DNA of 64,000 bases from Paenibacillus campinasensis (GCF_002272015.1 NZ_NPBY01000046.1:62001-126000); one strand, 5' to 3'. Counted from the first letter of the stretch, positions 35,125 to 44,553 are shown. Notes: generated from the sequence alone by a model not told the origin. Program-made: numbers and translations.

Positions 35125-36477
35125 TTACCAGCCAACGCGAATGATCAAGCCTTTCGGGTCGCCGACTTCGAGATAAGCGGCTTGGCCGTTGACATCATCA
35201 TAGGCAAATCCGTAGGCCAGGCCGTTAATGCTGTGGTCATGCCAGAATTTGGCGTAATAGTTAGCCGGTGTACCTTTATAGTAATTGGACACGTTGTTCC
35301 AGTCATTGCTCGTATACACATGACGATTGATCGCTGCACAGGTCGCTGCATCTGTTAAAGCGCCATCACAGCGGAAGATATCCTGCGTACTGTAAGGGGA
35401 GTATCCGGCAAAATAATTGGCATTCGCTCCGCCCTGGGCAAAGGAACCGTGAATCGGCGCAACGATGCGGTATGGAGCTTGAACCGTAGCGAGCGATTTG
35501 AATTCTGCAGGAACCTCGGCCTGGAACTTGGCGAAAATGCCGCTGCGGGTTTCAGATTCATATTCACCCACAGTCTGATCGAAGGAACCGGATATGTTCA
35601 CCAGGCGATGCTGGATCGGGAAACCGAACCCATCGACACGGGTCGTATTGCCATGGTATCCCGCATGATCAATTGTAAATTCAACGAAATCAAAAATAAT
35701 ATCGCGATTCGGGTCTGTCGGATTGTTCAGGTCCGGACCGGCAAAGCCATCGTCAAACGTTTTCAGGTACATCGGGGTGTTCACGCTCAGGAACATTCGG
35801 CCTGATGTTATCTGAGGCAAAGTGACCCAGTTGGCATCACTTACCTTGTGATAAATGTTTGCATAGTTGATTCCGTTCTTCGTTAAATGGCCCGGCGCAT
35901 CATTCAGTGCACTGGAGATCGGGATCAGATTTCCGCTCAGGTCCAGGTAGCTCCAGCGGCCGTTGGCCGGATTGATGCCAAGCACGCCCCAATAGATTTG
36001 TGAGTCGGCATACGCGCCGTTGGTTCCGTTCATGATCTTCATCGATACAGCGCCGCTTGGCGGCATCGGAATCGAGGACGGATGAATGTCATAGATCGAG
36101 CCGGAAGACGGGACAGGCGGCGGTGTTGTACCTACGGTGTAAGTAAAGGTGCCGGTGTCGTAAGCAGGGATTCCGTTATTATAAGTGAACGAATACCGAA
36201 TGACGTTGCCGGCAGCGATGCCGGGGACGGCTTGTTCGTAACGGGCTTGACCGCCGTTATACGTCATTCTGAGGTTTTGCTGCACGCCGTTGTTTACAGT
36301 GTAATGCACATCCACCCAGCTTGTGTTGACCGTGGATTTGAACCAGATCGTAGCGGTGCTTCCGGACACATCAACACCCTGAGTGTAGTCAGCAGCTTCG
36401 ACCTTTGGAATGAAGAGCGTAGAACAGACGAGCAGCAATGACAGAAGCAGCAGGGACGACATTTTTGCGCGGATCAT
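35125..36477 (-). CDS. Secreted GH64 beta-1,3-glucanase with N-terminal CBM56-like domain
   Basis: 450 aa, ATG at 36477 with AAGGAGG upstream. A signal peptide (about 1-28, KVEA/ADY) precedes a module of about 85 residues (TATIWFKSTVNTSWVDVHYT, RMTYNGGQARYEQAVPG) resembling the CBM56 beta-1,3-glucan-binding domain, a Pro-rich linker (TTPPPVPSSG), and a GH64 domain. The two catalytic acids of GH64 are expected in FDFVEFTIDHAGYHGNTT (Glu) and TRVDGFGFPIQ (Asp); both are present. GH64 enzymes release laminaripentaose from beta-1,3-glucan, such as fungal cell walls or laminarin. A cre-like site overlaps its promoter. Confidence 0.9.
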   Translation of the reverse strand: MIRAKMSSLLLLSLLLVCSTLFIPKVEAADYTQGVDVSGSTATIWFKSTVNTSWVDVHYTVNNGVQQNLRMTYNGGQARYEQAVPGIAAGNVIRYSFTYNNGIPAYDTGTFTYTVGTTPPPVPSSGSIYDIHPSSIPMPPSGAVSMKIMNGTNGAYADSQIYWGVLGINPANGRWSYLDLSGNLIPISSALNDAPGHLTKNGINYANIYHKVSDANWVTLPQITSGRMFLSVNTPMYLKTFDDGFAGPDLNNPTDPNRDIIFDFVEFTIDHAGYHGNTTRVDGFGFPIQHRLVNISGSFDQTVGEYESETRSGIFAKFQAEVPAEFKSLATVQAPYRIVAPIHGSFAQGGANANYFAGYSPYSTQDIFRCDGALTDAATCAAINRHVYTSNDWNNVSNYYKGTPANYYAKFWHDHSINGLAYGFAYDDVNGQAAYLEVGDPKGLIIRVGW

Positions 36478-36557
36478 TAGATTTCCTCCTTGTCATTCAA
36501 TTTGAAAAAACAGGGTTCAACAGAACAGGTACGCGGAATAACATCACTCCTTAGCTG

Positions 36558-36605
36558 GAAGAGAAGTTTATAAAGCGCTTACAACAAAGATTGTAATCAT
36601 ATTTT
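36558..36605 (-). promoter_or_regulatory. Promoter of the GH64 gene with cre-like site
   Basis: On the minus strand TTACAA and TATAAA are separated by 18 bases. TGTAAGCGCTTTAT (minus strand, 36583-36570) matches 12 of 14 positions of the cre consensus and lies in the promoter spacer, so CcpA binding would block transcription. Confidence 0.6.
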
Positions 36606-36686
36606 ACAATATTTTGTATTACTGGTATTTCGGTATAGGGTTCAAAATTTCGGGTCCGGTGGGGACAAGCCTCATCATAAAGGAAA

Positions 36687-36712
36687 GCCGGCTAACCCTG
36701 TGATTAGCCGGC
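36687..36712 (-). terminator. Terminator after the EcsC-type gene
   Basis: GCCGGCTAA pairs with TTAGCCGGC (8-base loop) and is followed on the minus strand by TTTCCTTT. Confidence 0.75.
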
Positions 36713-36727
36713 CGCACCTTGAGCCGT

Positions 36728-37468
36728 TCAAAGTCCCGATTGTTCCTGCAGCCAGCGAAGACGGTAAGCATTCATGGCGTATTCGCGCAGTTCCTCCAGT
36801 ATCGTATAATTCGCCCACGCACCAGCGAAGGCGCCGATCCCTGGCAGCATCTGAAGCATTTTCCGAAAATCCATGCTGTCCCGGTATTCGATCTGGAACG
36901 TCTCCCAGTCCATGTTCTTATAATATTCGCTATCGGATTTCCATTGGTCCTTCTCAAGATGCCAATGTTTGATGGCCTCCAGCTGCTCGGCACGGCTGTT
37001 CGGTCCTGCAAATGTCATTTGAAATACCTTGAGGATGAACACCCGCTCGGCAAAATGTTTGGTATCATAACCATAGACATGCGCAAGCTCAAACAAAAAC
37101 TTCATTTTAATGGCAATGAGTGCCGGAAAGTCCACCATGCTCAGCATGATGCCGCCAGCGCCTGTACCGGCACCTTCAGCGACGGCGATCTTCTGAAACT
37201 GGGCAAACCGTTCTCTTGCCTCCTGATCAGCCTGTTCCAGATCCAGCGCGCGCGCCACCGGACGGCCAGGCGTATATTCCGCACCGAACAGTGCCGTACG
37301 TACAATGGAACGGATGGTCGTGGTGATCATGTTGTGCACCTTGGAAGGAATGAACAGATTGATGCGGTTGCTGATGTTTTTGGACGTTTTCTCCAGCCAT
37401 CCCGGCGATTTAAACATCTGTTGTTCCCAGGAGTCAATTTCCTTCTGCACTTTATGTTCGTAATTCAT
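36728..37468 (-). CDS. EcsC family protein
   Basis: 246 aa from the ATG at 37468, 8 bases after AGGAG (an ATG at 37474 is too close; the longer reading to 37645 is intergenic). The sequence contains the EcsC-domain landmarks GAGTGAGGIMLSMVDFPALI, IKMKFLFELAHVYGYD and MLQMLPGIGAFAGAWANYTI. The domain was named after the third gene of the B. subtilis ecs operon; its function is unknown. Here it is not beside ecsA/ecsB-type ABC genes. The protein looks peripheral to the membrane, with hydrophobic Gly-rich helices. Confidence 0.85.
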   Translation of the reverse strand: MNYEHKVQKEIDSWEQQMFKSPGWLEKTSKNISNRINLFIPSKVHNMITTTIRSIVRTALFGAEYTPGRPVARALDLEQADQEARERFAQFQKIAVAEGAGTGAGGIMLSMVDFPALIAIKMKFLFELAHVYGYDTKHFAERVFILKVFQMTFAGPNSRAEQLEAIKHWHLEKDQWKSDSEYYKNMDWETFQIEYRDSMDFRKMLQMLPGIGAFAGAWANYTILEELREYAMNAYRLRWLQEQSGL

Positions 37469-37650
37469 GTTCATCGCTCCTACAACCGTCATAATGATTA
37501 CATTTGGTTTATATTGTAACGGATCGGGTGCATGCAGCGAAACAGACCATAGGAGGACGGTGACCTCGACTAAAGTCCAGCATCGATCTTCCTTGTACCA
37601 ATACAAGCCATTTCTCTGGCTTTTGGAAACAGTGCTGTTGTCCAACTTGT

Positions 37651-37662
37651 TTGTATGCTAGA
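37651..37662. promoter_or_regulatory. Operator-like motif upstream of the GntR gene
   Basis: TTGTATGCTAGA. The same 12-mer with one change (TTGTATGCAAGA) occurs at 38470-38481 upstream of the glycerophosphodiesterase operon, where it is part of a dyad. A shared site for the GntR protein is inferred. Confidence 0.5.
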
Positions 37663-37700
37663 ATGAGAGAATTGGTAATATAATTGAAGGAGTAAAGGAA

Positions 37701-38357
37701 ATGTCCGAATTGCCTCTGGTTGAAGTCGCATATCGCACGATTCGGGAGAAGCTTCTGAATGCAGAATTTTTGCCCGGAAGTTTGTTCTCTGAGAACGAGC
37801 TGGCACAGCAGCTGAATATGAGCCGCACACCGATTCGCGATGCGATCAGGCTGCTTGAACAGGAAGGTTTTGTCGAAACCTTGACCAAGAAAGGAATCCG
37901 GGTCAACAGCATCGATATCAATGAATTGTTCGATATGTTTGATCTGCTTACCGCGCTGTATCTCTTTGCGCTGCAAGTGGTGGAGCAATATGATGAGCCG
38001 GTCGATCTGCAAACGATGGAGCGCTATTTGAATCAGATGATAGCGGCCAGCGAGCGCAAGCAATTCCGTGAATATTACGAAAGCGGACTATCCATGATGA
38101 GAACGTTTCTGGAATCCATTCATAATGAAGTGATTTTAAAAACATTTGATCTTTATCGGGACAAAATCATTTTCTACATTGTATCCCACCGGTCATACAA
38201 TAACCCATCCCGTCCCTATACCGGTAAGAAAAGCTACAATGACATTTATATGCATCTGCGAGAAAGAGACTACACCGCGGCCAAAAAAGCGTTATTGGAT
38301 GCAAAATGGTACGTGCGGGACGAAATCGTGCGCACCGGCCGAATCCAGAATCCATAG
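37701..38357 (+). CDS. GntR-family (FCD type) transcriptional regulator
   Basis: 218 aa, ATG at 37701 with GGAGTAAAGG upstream. The N-terminal winged helix has LFSENELAQQLNMSRTPIRD and AIRLLEQEGFVETLTKKGI; the C-terminal all-helical part (about 80-218) fits the FadR C-terminal ligand-binding class but is divergent. It is followed by its own terminator, so it is a separate unit just ahead of the glycerophosphodiesterase/ABC operon. Both units have a related TTGTATGC(A/T)AGA motif upstream, so it probably controls itself and that operon. Confidence 0.9.
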   Translation: MSELPLVEVAYRTIREKLLNAEFLPGSLFSENELAQQLNMSRTPIRDAIRLLEQEGFVETLTKKGIRVNSIDINELFDMFDLLTALYLFALQVVEQYDEPVDLQTMERYLNQMIAASERKQFREYYESGLSMMRTFLESIHNEVILKTFDLYRDKIIFYIVSHRSYNNPSRPYTGKKSYNDIYMHLRERDYTAAKKALLDAKWYVRDEIVRTGRIQNP

Positions 38358-38372
38358 TATCGTTCACCATGA

Positions 38373-38412
38373 AACGACTTGTTCCCAGGTATTGGGGAGC
38401 AGGTCGTTTTTT
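38373..38412 (+). terminator. Terminator after the GntR gene
   Basis: AACGACTTGTTCCC pairs with GGGGAGCAGGTCGTT, followed by TTTTTT. Confidence 0.85.
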
Positions 38413-38467
38413 ATTTACACAATCATAATTTCACGATAACACCCGTCTTACATTCAAGTTATACCAT

Positions 38468-38481
38468 TCTTGTATGCAAGA
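38468..38481. promoter_or_regulatory. Operator-like dyad upstream of the GDPD operon
   Basis: TCTTG-TATG-CAAGA has perfect 5-bp arms and lies about 20-40 bases before the start region of the operon. It shares TTGTATGCWAGA with 37651-37662. Confidence 0.55.
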
Positions 38482-38499
38482 TAAACATAAGTGGAGAGG

Positions 38500-39207
38500 A
38501 TGAGGAATGTGGAAAGAGGGATCGCACATCGCGGGGATTTGAGAAATTATCCGGAAAATACGTTATCGGCGTTTGAGTCAGCATATCGCATCGGCTTCAA
38601 ACGAATCGAGTTTGATGTCAACATGACAAAAGATGGCGTGCCAGTCGTGATCCATGATCCTACGCTTGATCGGACGACCAATGCGACCGGACTGGTGAAA
38701 CAGTACACCTGGGAGCAATTAAAGCAATTCAAGATTGAAGAGGATGAATGCATACCATCTCTTGAAGAAGTGCTGCTTGCACTGAAAGGAAAGGTGACGA
38801 TGCATATCGAGCTGAAGCAGATTGGCCATCTGTATCCGGGTCTCGAAGAGAAAGTGATCGAACTGCTGCGCAAGACAGATACGTATGATCAGGCGACCCT
38901 GTCATCGATTGACCATTACAGTCTTGTCAAATGCCGCTCGGTGGACGAGCACATCCCGCTAACGCCGCTCATATTCGGAAGAACACCTAGCATTTTCGAG
39001 TTTGCCAAGGAATTGAAATCCAAGAGCATCGGGCTCTATTTCCGGTATATCACTCCGGATTATGTGGATGAATGCGAGAAGCACGGGATTTCGCCCGGCG
39101 CAGCAACCGTCAACCGGGAAGAAGACCTTCGCCATTTCATCGCGGATCCACGGGTGCTGATCTGCACAGAAGAGCTGGAGTTATACAAATCGCTTGTGAA
39201 CGCGTGA
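38500..39207 (+). CDS. Glycerophosphodiester phosphodiesterase (GDPD)
   Basis: 235 aa from the ATG at 38500; a GTG at 38509 is better spaced from the GGAGAGG site and gives VERGIAHRG as the start, so the exact start is open. Family motifs: IAHRGDLRNYPENTLSAF, FKRIEFDVNMTKDGVPVVIH, and HIELKQIG for the second metal/acid site. No signal peptide, so it acts in the cytoplasm, releasing glycerol-3-phosphate and an alcohol from glycerophosphodiesters. First gene of a five-gene operon with a Ugp-like importer, which would supply the substrate. Confidence 0.92.
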   Translation: MRNVERGIAHRGDLRNYPENTLSAFESAYRIGFKRIEFDVNMTKDGVPVVIHDPTLDRTTNATGLVKQYTWEQLKQFKIEEDECIPSLEEVLLALKGKVTMHIELKQIGHLYPGLEEKVIELLRKTDTYDQATLSSIDHYSLVKCRSVDEHIPLTPLIFGRTPSIFEFAKELKSKSIGLYFRYITPDYVDECEKHGISPGAATVNREEDLRHFIADPRVLICTEELELYKSLVNA

Positions 39208-39224
39208 AACGGGGGAAGAAGGTC

Positions 39225-40097
39225 ATGACCAGATTCAAGACGGTCTTTCCATATGTATTACTGCTGCCAACGATGGTATGGCTCGCGGTCTTTGCCTTGT
39301 ATCCGTTAGGCTATATGGTCTACCTCAGCCTTACATCATGGGATTTGATCAATCCCAATATTGAATTTGTCGGTCTCCAGAATTACATGAATATTGTGAA
39401 TAATGCCCGATTCTATACGATGCTAGAGAATACCTTTATATTCTTCCTTCTGACCGTGCCTGGCACGATTCTGGTGTCAACGCTGCTGGCTCTATGGCTG
39501 TTCAAAAAGCGTTTGATTCATCAGCTGGCCACCAGTGCAATCTTCACGCCGCACATCATTTCACTCGTATCTGTGTCGATGGTGTGGTTATGGTTAATGG
39601 ACCCGTCGATCGGACTGCTCAACTATATACTTGGGTGGTTGAATCTGCCCCAGAGCGATTGGATCGCCAGCTCGAAGACCTCCATGCTCTCGGTGGCCAT
39701 CGTCTCGATCTGGAAGTCAGTAGGGTTCTTCACCTTGATTATATTGAGCGGGCTCGGGCGCATTTCGAATGAAATTCAGGAAGCCGTCAAGCTGGATTCG
39801 CGTCCCAACGTATATACCTTCTTCAAAATTACGCTTCCGCTGCTGTCACCGACGTTATTTTTCCTGTTCTTCATCGCTTCGATAGCATCGTTCCAGGTAT
39901 TCGATACGATCCAGATCATGACTAACGGCGGTCCGGCAGGATCGACGACAACGATTGTGTTTTTCATTTACGATTATGCGTTCCGTCATTTTCAGATTGG
40001 CTTTGCCAGCGCCGTGTCCATCGTCTTGATGCTGATCCTGGCATTGATGATGACACTGTATTTCCGGTTCATATCTAACAAGGTGCACTATCAATAA
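39225..40097 (+). CDS. ABC importer permease, UgpA/MalF-like
   Basis: 290 aa from the ATG at 39225 (GGGGGAAGAAGG upstream); the longer in-frame reading from 39072 overlaps the GDPD gene. Six membrane helices and the cytoplasmic EAA loop EAVKLDSRPNVYTFFKITLP, in which the usual Gly after the second acidic residue (D-G-A) is changed (LDSRP). It pairs with the product of the next gene to form the channel of a carbohydrate/glycerophosphate importer. The ATPase is not encoded here, so a shared MsmX-type ATPase is likely. Confidence 0.9.
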   Translation: MTRFKTVFPYVLLLPTMVWLAVFALYPLGYMVYLSLTSWDLINPNIEFVGLQNYMNIVNNARFYTMLENTFIFFLLTVPGTILVSTLLALWLFKKRLIHQLATSAIFTPHIISLVSVSMVWLWLMDPSIGLLNYILGWLNLPQSDWIASSKTSMLSVAIVSIWKSVGFFTLIILSGLGRISNEIQEAVKLDSRPNVYTFFKITLPLLSPTLFFLFFIASIASFQVFDTIQIMTNGGPAGSTTTIVFFIYDYAFRHFQIGFASAVSIVLMLILALMMTLYFRFISNKVHYQ

Positions 40098-40121
40098 AGC
40101 CGGACAGGAGGGAGGAAAACG

Positions 40122-41006
40122 ATGGATCGTGTAGGAAGAACGTCCGTCCAGCAACCTGAAATATCACGCAATCTTGTGTTCAAGCTAAGAAAGCATGCCG
40201 GCTTAGCCATCGAAAGCATCCTCTTGTCGGTGCTGGCCATCCTGTTCGTGTTTCCCTTTCTGTGGATGGTACTCACCGCTCTGAAAAGCCCGGAAGAGGC
40301 GCTCATCTTTCCGCCGACGCTTATGCCGCAGACCTGGAACTTTCAGAGCTTCGCGGAAGTGTGGCAATCAGGGCCGTTTGGGACCTACCTGACCAACAGC
40401 GTAGTCATCGTGGCGGCTATTTTGGCGGCACAGCTCATCACGGCAGTACCCTCTGCTTATGTGTTTGCCAAATACCGTTTCAAGGGAAAGGAATTTCTGT
40501 TTCTGCTCGTGCTGCTGACGATGATTATTCCGTCCCAGCTTACCTTCGTGCCGCTTTACCTCATGATGAGCGAGTGGCAATTGCTTGACTCTCTCGTTCC
40601 GTTGATCCTGCCGTTTGTTGTGACGCCATTTGGCATCTTTCTGCTCCGTCAACAGATACTGCAAATTCCGGACGAGCTGTTTGAAGCGGCCAAGATCGAT
40701 GGAGCTGGAGAGGGACGGACGATGTATCATGTATTGCTGCCGATGATCAAACCGGCTGTCGTCACCGTGATGCTGCTGAGCTTCATTACGCATTGGAATG
40801 ATTATTTCTGGCCTTTGGTCATGACCAATACGATGGAACTGAGAACCTTGCCGCTTGGCGTTGCGAACCTGAAAGGGCTGGAAGGTAATTCGAAATGGAA
40901 TGTGGTCATGGCAGGAAACTGTATATTGGCGCTGCCGCTTCTGATCTTGTTTATGTTGAACAGTAAACGCCTCAAGGAATCGATAGCATTTACAGGTGTG
41001 AAATAA
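40122..41006 (+). CDS. ABC importer permease, UgpE/MalG-like
   Basis: 294 aa, ATG at 40122 with GGAGGGAGG upstream. Six membrane helices with the standard EAA loop (LFEAAKIDGAGEGRTMYHVL) and the FPFLWMVLTALK start of MalG-type permeases. It lies 24 bases after the first permease gene and 40 before the binding-protein gene. Confidence 0.92.
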   Translation: MDRVGRTSVQQPEISRNLVFKLRKHAGLAIESILLSVLAILFVFPFLWMVLTALKSPEEALIFPPTLMPQTWNFQSFAEVWQSGPFGTYLTNSVVIVAAILAAQLITAVPSAYVFAKYRFKGKEFLFLLVLLTMIIPSQLTFVPLYLMMSEWQLLDSLVPLILPFVVTPFGIFLLRQQILQIPDELFEAAKIDGAGEGRTMYHVLLPMIKPAVVTVMLLSFITHWNDYFWPLVMTNTMELRTLPLGVANLKGLEGNSKWNVVMAGNCILALPLLILFMLNSKRLKESIAFTGVK

Positions 41007-41046
41007 GTTCGTCATTGATCTAAGTCAAATGGAGGCTACAGTACAC

Positions 41047-42354
41047 ATGAAAAAGTTAATGACAGGATTATGTTTAACGTTACTTAGCATGACCGTGTTA
41101 ACCGCATGCGGCGGCGGTCAGCAGACGTCCACCGGTTCCAATCCGGCACCGGAAACCAGCACCGAAGCCCCGAAACAGGAGAAGGTGCAAGTGAACCTGT
41201 GGCATGCCTGGGGCGGCTCCAGTCAAGAAATTATGGATCAATTAATTGAAAACTACAACGCATCTCAAGATCAGGTCGAGGTGACCGCCACGTTCCAGGG
41301 AAGTTATGGCGACTTATCAAGCAAGCTGCAGACCGCTATAGCAGCGGGAAATCAACCAGAGGCGGCCATACTGGAACGATCGACGATCATTAATTTTGCC
41401 AGAGCCGGAGCTCTGGAGGATTTGAATCAATACGACGTCGATATGAGCGATTTTATTCCAGGGTTATTATCGAGCACGACCTATGATGGCGCGCTTGTCT
41501 CGATTCCTGCGGGAAGAAGCATGCCGATTCTGTACTACAACAAAGAGCATTTTAAAGAAGTCGGCCTTGATCCTGAATCGCCGCCAGCAACACTGGAAGA
41601 GCTGAAGGAATACGCTGAACGGTTGACCATCCCCGGGGAGCGGGTAGGGTATGAGTCACCGACCGGCATATGGAATTTCTCGCATCTGGTTATGACTTAC
41701 GGCGGTCGTTTGGTCAATGAAGAGGCGACAGATATCGGATTTGCCGACGGGGCGGGTGTACAAGCTTTATCGCTGTGGAACAGCATGCTGAAAGCCGGAA
41801 CGATGAAAGCACCGCCGCCAGCGGAAGCGGATGTAACCACCCTCCGGGATTTTGTGTCCGGCCGGGTATCCATGGTTTCATTAAGCACGGGTGGATTAAC
41901 GATTGTTATGAATAATGTGGGGGATGCCTTCGAGTTCGGGACAGCCTTCATGCCATCGGATAACGGGCATCTGGTCGTTCCTACAGGAGGCGCGGACATC
42001 GCCATGATGGCCAACAGCAGCCAGGATAAGAAAGATGCGATGATGGACTTCGTTCAGTGGGTCACGTCAACAGAACAAAATGTGTTCATCAGTAAATCCT
42101 CCGGATATGTTCCGACGCGTTTCTCGGCGGTTGAAAGCGAGGAAATGCAGGCGCTCTATCTGGAAAATCCGCTATACAAAGTAGCGGTCGATCAATTGCC
42201 GTATGCGAATGACACCGATATTTATGTCAATTGGTCGCAAGTCTCGCGGGAGATTACACAACAAGTGGAATTAAACGTTCTGGATGGAAGCATTGACGAA
42301 GAGACTGCGATTCGCCAAATCCAGGAGGCTGTATCACCGCTGTTCAACCCATAA
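41047..42354 (+). CDS. ABC importer solute-binding lipoprotein, UgpB-like
   Basis: 435 aa from the ATG at 41047 with GGAGG upstream. Lipoprotein signal with lipobox LTAC (Cys21), then a Gly/Ser/Pro-rich linker. The family-1 binding fold shows VNLWHAWGGSSQEIMDQLIE, SIPAGRSMPILYYNKEHFKE and the late SGYVPTRFSAVESEEM. The UgpB resemblance and the GDPD neighbour point to glycerol-3-phosphate or glycerophosphodiester uptake, though the ligand cannot be read from sequence alone. Confidence 0.88.
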   Translation: MKKLMTGLCLTLLSMTVLTACGGGQQTSTGSNPAPETSTEAPKQEKVQVNLWHAWGGSSQEIMDQLIENYNASQDQVEVTATFQGSYGDLSSKLQTAIAAGNQPEAAILERSTIINFARAGALEDLNQYDVDMSDFIPGLLSSTTYDGALVSIPAGRSMPILYYNKEHFKEVGLDPESPPATLEELKEYAERLTIPGERVGYESPTGIWNFSHLVMTYGGRLVNEEATDIGFADGAGVQALSLWNSMLKAGTMKAPPPAEADVTTLRDFVSGRVSMVSLSTGGLTIVMNNVGDAFEFGTAFMPSDNGHLVVPTGGADIAMMANSSQDKKDAMMDFVQWVTSTEQNVFISKSSGYVPTRFSAVESEEMQALYLENPLYKVAVDQLPYANDTDIYVNWSQVSREITQQVELNVLDGSIDEETAIRQIQEAVSPLFNP

Positions 42355-42403
42355 CGACGAGCCCCTATACTTCTACCAAAGACAACACAGACGGAGGTCA
42401 ATA

Positions 42404-43225
42404 GTGATTAACCCGAATTCTAGTCATAACAGCAATCCTTATCAATCGATGCCGCTGAAAAATGCGCTTCCTTTTGAAGGTGTGCATAATTTTCGAGATC
42501 TGGGCGGATACCCGACTACTGACGGAAGGAAAGTCAAAAAAGGCCTCATCTATCGCTCAGGCGAGCTGTTTGGATTGACGGATCAAGACCGGACCTTATT
42601 CCGATCGCTGCAGATTCATACGATTTTGGATTATAGAGACGATTGGGAGGCTGAGCTTCGCCCGAATCCCCCATTCGAGGGGATCAAGTATGAGCGATTG
42701 CCTGCCGATTCCAGGGCAGCCAAAAAGGTGGCCTTCCAAACGAACGGGGAAGCCTCGCTTCAGCTGCCTGACCCGTTTGACGAATGTATCTTCGCCGGCT
42801 TCTACGGCCTGCTGCCAGTCAATAATCCGTCTTACAGACGATTGTTTGAGCTTTTGCAGGATGAAGAGCGTCCGGGACTGCTCCAGCACTGCAAGGTGGG
42901 CAAAGACCGGGCAGGCATCGGTGCAGCCTTGATCCTCCTGGCATTGGAAGTTCCTCGGGAGCTGATCGTAGCTGACTATATCGCTTCGGAAACGCTGCTG
43001 CTCGATATGAAGATGGATTTACTGAGTCAGCTAAGAGAAAACGGCGCAGCGGATAAGGAGCTCCGGAATATAGAGGTGCTTATGGGAGCCAAGGCCTCTT
43101 ATATCGATGCCGTATTTCAGACGATCGACAGCTATGAAGGCGGAGAGGCCGGATTTTTTCTGCAAGAGTTAGGAATTACACCAGAGCAGCGAGACATCAT
43201 TCAGCAAATCTATTTGGAAGCTTAA
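42404..43225 (+). CDS. Tyrosine-phosphatase-like phosphatase (Y_phosphatase3 type)
   Basis: 273 aa from the GTG at 42404, with GGAGGTC 4-5 bases upstream; the longer in-frame reading overlaps the binding-protein gene. The family opens with FEGVHNFRDLGGYPTTDG and GLIYRSGELFGLT, and the P-loop is HCKVGKDRAG, i.e. C-x5-R with the catalytic Cys and Arg intact. Members include Listeria LipA and mycobacterial PtpB, which act on phosphotyrosine and phosphoinositides. In this operon, last after GDPD and a Ugp-like importer, it may dephosphorylate a product of imported glycerophosphodiesters such as glycerophosphoinositol; this is inference. Confidence 0.85.
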   Translation: MINPNSSHNSNPYQSMPLKNALPFEGVHNFRDLGGYPTTDGRKVKKGLIYRSGELFGLTDQDRTLFRSLQIHTILDYRDDWEAELRPNPPFEGIKYERLPADSRAAKKVAFQTNGEASLQLPDPFDECIFAGFYGLLPVNNPSYRRLFELLQDEERPGLLQHCKVGKDRAGIGAALILLALEVPRELIVADYIASETLLLDMKMDLLSQLRENGAADKELRNIEVLMGAKASYIDAVFQTIDSYEGGEAGFFLQELGITPEQRDIIQQIYLEA

Positions 43226-43239
43226 CGAATAATGCGAGC

Positions 43240-43272
43240 CAAGGCTTCTCTTCCATGCGAAGGGGAGCCTTG
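43240..43272 (+). terminator. Long hairpin after the phosphatase gene
   Basis: CAAGGCTTCTCTTC pairs with GAAGGGGAGCCTTG (14 bp with wobbles, 5-base loop). There is no T-run, so termination strength is uncertain. Confidence 0.55.
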
Positions 43273-43362
43273 ATGGCGTTGTGATGTTGTGATCCTGAAC
43301 TACGTACGGCTATGGCTTGCTTCTGATGGTCACCAGAAGAAACACCAGCTCATGAGCAGATG

Positions 43363-43396
43363 AAAAAACCAGGAGCCACTTCGCAGTGACTCCTGG
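43363..43396 (-). terminator. Terminator of the dehydrogenase gene
   Basis: CCAGGAGTCACT-GCGA-AGTGGCTCCTGG on the minus strand followed by TTTTTT. Confidence 0.85.
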
Positions 43397-43416
43397 CCTT
43401 CGAACGGCGTTTTCGC

Positions 43417-44553
43417 TTAAGGCTTCAATATGACTTTGATGCAGTTCTCTTTTTTGTTATCAAAAATATCATATCCGTGCTCGGCCTGTTCAAGCGGAAG
43501 ACGATGCGTAATGATGTCAGTGGGATCAAACTTGCCTTCCTTCATCATCTGGTAGAGCTCCGGCATGTAATGGATGACAGGCGCCTGGCCCATCTTCAGC
43601 GTGATGTTCCGTTCAAACAGATGTCCCAGCGGAAACATGTTGTACCTTAAACCGTACACGCCCACGAGCTGAATGGTGCCAAACTTTCTGACCACCTTGG
43701 ATGCAATTTCAAAGGCGCCCAAGGATCCGCCCTGCAGCATCAATGCGGTCCCTACCTTTTCCAGCAGGTTCTTCTTGGCATCAAGCCCCACACAGTCGAT
43801 CACCACATCCGCACCGCCGCGGGTGATCTCTTTCATATAGCCTTCGAAGTTGTCCCTTTCCTCAAAGTTGAACACCTCAACCTTGTTCGTCCGCTCGGCG
43901 TGCTGCAGGCGGTAGGGGATGTAGTCCACTGCAATGACCCGGGATGCGCCTTTCATCCAGGCGAATTTCTGGGTGAGCAGGCCGACCGGGCCGCAGCCGA
44001 GCACAATGACGGTATCTCCTTTTTGGACGCCGGCACTCTCCACGCCCCACCACGCGGTCGGGACGATATCCGACAGGAACAGTAGTTTCTCGTCTTCCAT
44101 TTCCGCATCCTCCGGCACCTTAAACGGCATGAAGTTGCCGTATGGCACACGCAGCAGCTCGGCCTGGCCGCCTGCAAACCCGCCGTAGGAATCCGAATAA
44201 CCGAGATACCCGCCTGTATCCTTCGTTTCGTTGGCATGGTCACACTGGCTCTCCATGTGGTTTTGACAGAAGAAGCACTGACCGCACGCAACATTGAACG
44301 GGATGATGACCCGGTCGCCTTTCTTGACTTTGGTGACAGCTGGACCTACATCCTCAACAATCCCCATCGGTTCGTGGCCAATAATGTAATCGTCGCGCAT
44401 CCTCGGAATTTCCCCGTTAAACAGATGCAAATCCGAGCCGCAAATCGCGGTAGAGGTGACTCGGACCAGAATATCATCCTTCGTTTCCAGTCTTGCATCC
44501 GGCACGTCCTTGACCTTGACGTTACGCTTCCCTTGATACGTTAGTGCTTTCAT
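43417..44553 (-). CDS. Zinc-dependent alcohol dehydrogenase (glutathione-independent formaldehyde dehydrogenase type)
   Basis: 378 aa from the ATG at 44553, 8 bases after GAGGAGTG. Catalytic zinc ligands: [15 protein letters not shown] (Cys), GHEPMG (His-Glu). Structural zinc site: [15 protein letters not shown], four cysteines. NAD-binding turn [10 protein letters not shown]. Length and the region [19 protein letters not shown] are those of the FDH-like group of medium-chain dehydrogenases, in which the annotated substrate is often only guessed. Single gene with its own terminator, facing away from nothing obvious upstream. Confidence 0.9.
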   Translation of the reverse strand: MKALTYQGKRNVKVKDVPDARLETKDDILVRVTSTAICGSDLHLFNGEIPRMRDDYIIGHEPMGIVEDVGPAVTKVKKGDRVIIPFNVACGQCFFCQNHMESQCDHANETKDTGGYLGYSDSYGGFAGGQAELLRVPYGNFMPFKVPEDAEMEDEKLLFLSDIVPTAWWGVESAGVQKGDTVIVLGCGPVGLLTQKFAWMKGASRVIAVDYIPYRLQHAERTNKVEVFNFEERDNFEGYMKEITRGGADVVIDCVGLDAKKNLLEKVGTALMLQGGSLGAFEIASKVVRKFGTIQLVGVYGLRYNMFPLGHLFERNITLKMGQAPVIHYMPELYQMMKEGKFDPTDIITHRLPLEQAEHGYDIFDNKKENCIKVILKP

